Positions 5,837 through 9,542 of a DNA stretch of 9,542 nucleotides are shown one piece after another. Each line of letters starts with the position of its first letter. Position 1 is the first letter of the stretch. This DNA is from DATAFT01 sp035544635 (lineage in GTDB: Bacteria > Acidobacteriota > Thermoanaerobaculia > Multivoradales > Multivoraceae): positions 1-9,542 of the forward strand of contig DATKDQ010000361.1 in NCBI GenBank assembly GCA_035544635.1, in the 5' to 3' direction. The notes beneath the pieces were generated by a model. It saw nothing but the letters and a program-made list of their open reading frames with translations, was not told the DNA's origin and did not search any database. The position numbers and the translations under genes were made by a program.

Positions 5837-6742
5837 TTACCGGGGCAACGGCGTGCCCTCGCGCGCGGTGCGCTCGGCGAAGAGCTCCTGCAGGCGCCGT
5901 GTGAGCGCCCCGATCGCGCCGTCGCCGATGGTGCGGCCGTCGATCTCGAGCACCGGTGACAGCTCGCCCATGGTGCCGGTGGCGAAGACCTCGTCGGCGG
6001 TGTGGAATTCGGAGAGCGAGACCCGACGCTCGGACGCCGCGATGCCCGCGCCGCGCGCGATCTCGAGCACGATCCCGCGCGTGATCCCGGGCAGGCAGTG
6101 GTCCGCCGCCGGCGTGACCAGCTCGCCGCGCCTGACCAGGAAGAGGTTCGTCGCGTTGGTTTCTGCGACGTAGCCCTCGACGTCGAGCATGAGCGCGTCG
6201 TCGACCCCGGCGTGGTTGGCCTCGATCTTGGCCAGGATGTTGTTGAGCAAGTTGGCGTGGTGGATCTTCGAGTCCAGGCACTGCGGAGCGTTGCGCCGCC
6301 ACGACGAGGTGACGAGGCGGATCCCCCGCCGGTCGTAGACCGGCGGCTTCCACTCCGCGAGCACGATGAGACACGGGCCCGAGCGATTCAGCTCGGGGCT
6401 CATCCCGCTCGTGACCTTCTCGCCCCGGCTCAAGGTGAGCCGGACGTGCACGCCGTCGCGCATGCCGTTGGCCTCGAGGGTTTCGAAGAGCGCGGCCTCG
6501 ACCTCGGCGCGCGCCGGCACCTCGGCGAAGGCGAGCGCCTTGGCCGAGGCGAACAGGCGATCGAGGTGCAGGTCGAGCGCGAAGACGCGGCCGTCGTAGA
6601 CCCGCAGGCCCTCCCAGCAGGCGTCGCCGCCCTGCACCGAGCTGTCGAACACCGACACCTTGGCGTCGGCGCGCGGGACCAGGCTGCCGCCGACGTGAAC
6701 CCACAGATCGGCGTTGCGCGGATCGGGGAGCGGCGCGCTCAC
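5837..6742 (-). CDS. Class IV PLP aminotransferase (branched-chain type)
   Basis: The protein is 301 aa, normal for fold-type IV aminotransferases such as IlvE or D-amino acid aminotransferase. These transfer an amino group between an amino acid and a 2-oxo acid using pyridoxal phosphate in the cytoplasm. Visible features in order: FDSSVQGGDACWEGLRVYDG (32-51), the usual 'vfeGiR.y' region; LDLHLDRLFASAKAL (56-70); catalytic lysine K159 in DSKIHHAN; PLP-binding E194 in AETNATNLFLV; LPGITR (217-222); and TGTMGELSPV (255-264). The segment around K159 (SSWRRNAP...SKIHHANLLNNILAKIEA) favours the branched-chain type over the D-amino acid type, but specificity cannot be settled from sequence. The GTG start at 6742 overlaps the stop of the upstream gene (GTGA). 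This pair, a sulfotransferase-like protein then an aminotransferase, matches domains that are fused in plant 'branched-chain aminotransferase-like' proteins, which argues for a joint job other than plain Ile/Leu/Val synthesis. Confidence 0.9.
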   Translation of the reverse strand: MSAPLPDPRNADLWVHVGGSLVPRADAKVSVFDSSVQGGDACWEGLRVYDGRVFALDLHLDRLFASAKALAFAEVPARAEVEAALFETLEANGMRDGVHVRLTLSRGEKVTSGMSPELNRSGPCLIVLAEWKPPVYDRRGIRLVTSSWRRNAPQCLDSKIHHANLLNNILAKIEANHAGVDDALMLDVEGYVAETNATNLFLVRRGELVTPAADHCLPGITRGIVLEIARGAGIAASERRVSLSEFHTADEVFATGTMGELSPVLEIDGRTIGDGAIGALTRRLQELFAERTAREGTPLPR

Positions 6743-7512
6743 GAAGTGGCCTTGACGCCCGGCTCGGCCCTGATCGCGCGCGCAGAGAGCCGCTGGTAGT
6801 GCGGCGTGCACTCCTCCAAGAGGGGCCGTAGCGGCGCGGGGAAAGACTCGTTCTTCGGGGCATAGGGCTCGAAGCCGGACGAGCGATGGACGCCGGCATA
6901 CCAGTGTGGCGCCCAGACGCCGTCCTCGGGCCGTCCGCCGGGGCTCCAGGAGAGCATCGCCTCCTCGAACCCGATGCCGAGGCGCCGGCACAGCTCGCCG
7001 AGCACGGCGCGCGGATCGCGCAGCAGCTCACGGCCGTCGAGGACCGGGGGGTCCTGGCCGATCGCGTCGAGCTGGTCGAGCAGCTCGGTCAGCACGGCGT
7101 AACCGGTGTCCCGCAACGTCGGCGTGGCGAGGTTTTGAGCCAGCGACGGCAGCACCTCGCGCGGATCGCGGGTCAGGAGCACGTTGGCGCAGCGGGCGAG
7201 AAACGAGCGGTCGAGCGCCACCAGGTGATGCGCCATCTGTTTCGCGAAGAGCACGGCGCGATCGCAGTCGCCGAGGATCACCTCGCGCACCACCCGCTCG
7301 CCATCCTGCTCCTGGCTCGCGAGCACCTCCTCGCACCCCGGATGCTCGGCGCCCGAGACGCGCAGGTAGTGGGCGTAGAGCGGCTCGTCGACGACGCGCG
7401 TGTCGGAGCGCTGCGCGAAGGAGTACATGAGGGCCGTCGACACGTTGCGCGGCCCCGACCACAGGTTGATGCGCAGCATGGTCATGGTCCGAGCCCGCCG
7501 GCCCATCCGCAT
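6739..7512 (-). CDS. Sulfotransferase-like P-loop protein
   Basis: The protein is 257 aa from the first coupled ATG. Residues 13-30 (LRINLWSGPRNVSTALMY) carry the family's 5'-phosphosulfate-binding type loop SGPRNVST. Residues 113-123 (LLTRDPREVLPS) carry the RDPR...S element that in sulfotransferases contacts the 3'-phosphate of PAPS. The conserved VDEPLYAHYL (41-50) and the C-terminal HWYAGVHRSSGF (203-214) are also present. Known members would move a sulfuryl group from PAPS, though for this subfamily the acceptor, and even true sulfotransfer, are not established. Three starts compete: ATG at 7512, which overlaps the upstream stop as TGATG and has GAGG four bases before it; ATG at 7485; and ATG at 7479, closest to where homologs usually begin. 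The 7512 start is chosen for the coupling. The gene overlaps the aminotransferase gene downstream by four bases (GTGA), so the two are very probably made together. Confidence 0.82.
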   Translation of the reverse strand: MRMGRRARTMTMLRINLWSGPRNVSTALMYSFAQRSDTRVVDEPLYAHYLRVSGAEHPGCEEVLASQEQDGERVVREVILGDCDRAVLFAKQMAHHLVALDRSFLARCANVLLTRDPREVLPSLAQNLATPTLRDTGYAVLTELLDQLDAIGQDPPVLDGRELLRDPRAVLGELCRRLGIGFEEAMLSWSPGGRPEDGVWAPHWYAGVHRSSGFEPYAPKNESFPAPLRPLLEECTPHYQRLSARAIRAEPGVKATS

Positions 7513-9119
7513 CACACCTCGAGGGTGTGGAACGGCTCGAGCGTGTCGATCTGCGCCGGATCCTCGCCGAGCTTCCAGGAGAAGAGCCGGAGCGTGACCC
7601 CGTCCTCGGTCCAGTCGATCAGCGTGAAACCGTTGCGCTCCAGCGGCCGCAGGCTCTGGTCGATCTCGACCCCCGTCGGCGGCGTGGCGCCGATGCCGCG
7701 GAACGCGGAGGGCCATCCCATCTCGCCGGTGCCGAGCGGGCCGGAGAGCACGGTCGTGATCGGATTTGAACGCAGGTTCAAATTTCCGCTGCGCCGAATG
7801 CTGCCGGTGGCGAGCGCATGGAGATCGCCGCTCACGAAGAGCGGCTTGCGGTCCATCGCCGCCGCCGCTTCGAGCAGCCGGTCGTGCTGCAGCCTCCAGC
7901 CCTCCTGCCAGTAGGGCTTGGCCTTCGCGGTGCCGAGCTTGCCGTCGTCCTGCAGCAGGTCGGGGTACCACTCCCCCCACTTCCCCGCGCTCCATCCGAA
8001 CGGCGTCGACGGCACCTGGACGACGTGACGCATCTCGGAGGCGGGCACCGCCATGCGGGCGCGCAGCCACCCCTCGGCGTCCGCAGGCAGGAAGACGCCG
8101 CTCCTGCCGGCCAGCGTCACGAAGCGCCGGCAGTCCCACAGCAGGGCCTCGACCAGGCGGCCGTAGCGCAGCGTGCCGAACGACTCGCAGACACCCGCCG
8201 CGCGATCCGTCGCGCCGGTGGTCGCGAGCGTCGTCGGCCGTCCGGGGTCGGGGAGGAATTCCGGGTAGTAGAGCTGCTGGGTGGCGCGTGCCAGCCGCAG
8301 CATGAAGGGATCGGGCGGGAAGGTGACGATGTCCTCGTCGGCGTGGTCGTTCTCGAAGTAATCGTGATCGTCCTGGACGAAGAAGACGGGCGTCGAGCGC
8401 AGCAGGGTGCCGTAGAGATCGGCGATCTGGGGCGAGACCACCCGCTCCAGCCGCGGCTCGTTCTCGGTGGCGAGCACCGCGACGTCGCGCCGGAAGGAGC
8501 GCGCGTCGAGGCGGGCCGCGATCTCGGAGCCCGCGAGCAGTTGCGCCGAGGGACCGGCGCGCAGGTCCCAGTACACGTGATCGCCGATCGCCACCACCGC
8601 CTGCGGAGAGAAGGAGAGAGCGCGCGCGAGCAGCCGTCGCCGATGGGCAAGGGGAAGGAAGGCGGTCCGGCCGTCGGGAGGCCTGGCGTCCTCGTGCCCT
8701 CCGGCGCAGGTGTAGACCAGGAGCCGGAACGCGCTGGGCTGACTCTCGAGCGGCGGAAACGTCCCCAGGGTCCAGGGGTCGCACAACCGCTCGCGGCCGT
8801 CACGCAGCTCGAGCTGATACGACGTCATCGGCTCGAGGCCGGGCGCGTCGAAGCGCCAGAACAGCCCGCGAGTATCGGACATCGACCCGTGGACCCGCTG
8901 GTCCTCCCCCACCCTCAGCACGGGAATCGAGGCGGGCCGCGCTCGCAACGAGAGCTTGAGCAGAAACCGGTCGTGGCTCACCGCGGGCAGCAGGTGGCGC
9001 ACCTGCCCGGCATCCCAGTCGGCGTCGCCGGCGACCGCACCGAGCGCCGTGCGCCCACCGTCGAGCAGCAGGCTCGCGGCCAGAGCGCCGCCGCCGCGCA
9101 GGAAGTCGCGCCGCCTCAC
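7512..9119 (-). CDS. Tat-exported PhoD-like phosphatase/phosphodiesterase
   Basis: The protein is 535 aa. It opens with a twin-arginine signal, RRRDFLR (2-8), then a short hydrophobic stretch (11-19) and a possible cleavage after AVA (30), so it should fold in the cytoplasm and act outside. Metal-site motifs of the PhoD-like metallophosphatase fold are all visible: a Cys in YTCAGGH (138), GDHVYWD (179-185), QDDHDYFEND (249-258) and SGDLHA (430-435). Residues about 50-125 look like the beta-rich N-terminal domain usual in this family. Known PhoD enzymes cleave phosphate mono- and diesters, including teichoic acids and lipid head groups; the substrate here is unknown. The start is the GTG at 9119, which overlaps the reductase stop (GTGA), has GAGG five bases upstream and puts the Tat motif at the N-terminus. 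Longer in-frame starts would bury the signal. It overlaps the next gene by one base (TGATG). An AT-rich palindrome interrupts the otherwise GC-rich gene at 7764-7783. Confidence 0.88.
   Translation of the reverse strand: MRRRDFLRGGGALAASLLLDGGRTALGAVAGDADWDAGQVRHLLPAVSHDRFLLKLSLRARPASIPVLRVGEDQRVHGSMSDTRGLFWRFDAPGLEPMTSYQLELRDGRERLCDPWTLGTFPPLESQPSAFRLLVYTCAGGHEDARPPDGRTAFLPLAHRRRLLARALSFSPQAVVAIGDHVYWDLRAGPSAQLLAGSEIAARLDARSFRRDVAVLATENEPRLERVVSPQIADLYGTLLRSTPVFFVQDDHDYFENDHADEDIVTFPPDPFMLRLARATQQLYYPEFLPDPGRPTTLATTGATDRAAGVCESFGTLRYGRLVEALLWDCRRFVTLAGRSGVFLPADAEGWLRARMAVPASEMRHVVQVPSTPFGWSAGKWGEWYPDLLQDDGKLGTAKAKPYWQEGWRLQHDRLLEAAAAMDRKPLFVSGDLHALATGSIRRSGNLNLRSNPITTVLSGPLGTGEMGWPSAFRGIGATPPTGVEIDQSLRPLERNGFTLIDWTEDGVTLRLFSWKLGEDPAQIDTLEPFHTLEV
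7764..7783. repeat. Perfect AT-rich palindrome inside the PhoD-like gene
   Basis: ATTTGAAC (7764-7771) and GTTCAAAT (7776-7783) are exact reverse complements around GCAG. The site encodes part of an Asn/Leu-rich stretch near residue 450 of the PhoD-like protein. Its low GC stands out from the surrounding codons. It could be an internal operator or RNA hairpin, or a chance result of Asn and Leu codons. Confidence 0.4.
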
Positions 9120-9542
9120 CGCCGCCTCGTCAGGCGGTTCACCTGCTCGACATCCTCCGGCGAGAGCCGCCACTGCGCGGCCTTCAGGTTCGCGCTCACC
9201 TGCTCGGGCCTGGTCGCTCCCGCGATCACGCTCGAAACCGTCTTCTGCGCCAAGAGCCAACTGATCGCCAGCTCGAGGATGGTGTGCCCGCGCTCGCTCG
9301 CGAACGCCTCGAGCGCCTCGAGCTGGTCGTAGTTCTGCGGAGTCAGCGTGCGCTCGGCGATCTTTCCCATCTTCGCCATGCGGGTGTCCTCGGCGGGCGC
9401 CTCACCGCGACGGTACTTGCCGGTCAAGAAGCCGCTCGCGAGCGGAAAGTACGGGAGCATGCCCATCGTGAAGTGCTCGCAGGCGGGCAGGATCTCGCGC
9501 TCGACGCGGCGATCGAGCAGGTTGTACTGGTTCTGCGCCGAG
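9116..9542 (-). CDS. Aldo/keto reductase, C-terminal part (partial)
   Basis: The last 141 codons are visible; the gene continues past the right edge, where the frame is still open. The peptide starts SAQNQYNLLDRRVE, then GMLPYFPLASGFLTGKYRRGE, and later SSVIAGATRPEQV. These are the last barrel strands and the NADP-phosphate-binding segment of aldo/keto reductases of the Kv-beta/YghZ/Tas type, which reduce carbonyls with NADPH in the cytoplasm. The catalytic Asp-Tyr-Lys-His residues belong to the missing half, so activity cannot be checked. An internal Met at 9466 is not the start because the homology continues unbroken upstream of it. The stop overlaps the GTG of the PhoD-like gene by four bases, placing this gene at or near the head of the coupled four-gene operon. 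Confidence 0.9.
   Translation of the reverse strand, partial: SAQNQYNLLDRRVEREILPACEHFTMGMLPYFPLASGFLTGKYRRGEAPAEDTRMAKMGKIAERTLTPQNYDQLEALEAFASERGHTILELAISWLLAQKTVSSVIAGATRPEQVSANLKAAQWRLSPEDVEQVNRLTRRR

Noticed and set aside
7764..7790. GGTTCAAAT resembling a tRNA T-loop or an att site
   Set aside because: The flanking bases do not form a T-stem on either strand, and no acceptor stem or CCA context is present.
7513..8784. Very long in-frame extension of the sulfotransferase-like gene
   Set aside because: The extra part is an out-of-frame reading of the PhoD-like gene. The family homology begins only after about 7479.
9120..9260. Longer start for the PhoD-like protein
   Set aside because: It would overlap the reductase by about 140 bp and place the Tat motif some 47 residues inside the protein.
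7818..9332. 504-codon + strand open frame opposite the PhoD-like gene
   Set aside because: It crosses two well-supported genes on the other strand and has no domain signature.

Overview
The window is very GC-rich and comes from a bacterium, probably Gram-negative. The evidence is an AsmA-like envelope protein, a Tat-exported PhoD-like enzyme, and a membrane serine/threonine kinase with a large non-cytoplasmic TPR tail. That combination, with a fragment of an F420-type luciferase-like oxidoreductase, fits lineages such as Acidobacteriota, Myxococcota or Binatota. The sequence alone does not decide among them.

Layout. On the + strand are the last 40 codons of a metallo-beta-lactamase-fold protein (ending at 122), a 208-bp spacer with three strong dyads (123-330), and a small secreted cysteine-containing protein of unknown function (331-792). 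From 855 to the right edge every gene is on the - strand and converges on that pair. In transcription order, right to left, these are: aldo/keto reductase (cut by the edge), Tat-exported PhoD-like phosphatase, sulfotransferase-like protein, class IV (branched-chain-type) aminotransferase, AsmA-like protein, an 88-aa C-terminal fragment of a luciferase-like monooxygenase, and an 860-aa serine/threonine kinase with a TolB-like region and TPRs. No stretch longer than about 210 bp lacks a gene. I see no tRNA, rRNA, CRISPR array, insertion sequence or phage gene.

How the genes relate. The first four - strand genes form one tightly packed operon joined by stop/start overlaps (GTGA, TGATG, GTGA). 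The sulfotransferase-like and aminotransferase genes are the most clearly linked pair, because related domains occur fused in plant proteins. The AsmA-like gene follows after 62 bp. It has no useful ribosome-binding site of its own, but a 10-codon mini-ORF with an excellent Shine-Dalgarno sequence ends on its ATG. The kinase likewise lacks a Shine-Dalgarno sequence, and its ATG overlaps the stop codon of the truncated monooxygenase gene, which has a strong one. Translational coupling is therefore the common theme on this strand.

The points most worth a second look are the retained monooxygenase fragment serving as the lead-in to the kinase, the mini-ORF and dyad before the AsmA-like gene, the reductase/phosphatase/sulfotransferase-like/aminotransferase operon, and the structured leader of the secreted orphan. 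I did not find a convincing new defence, mobile or RNA-guided system.
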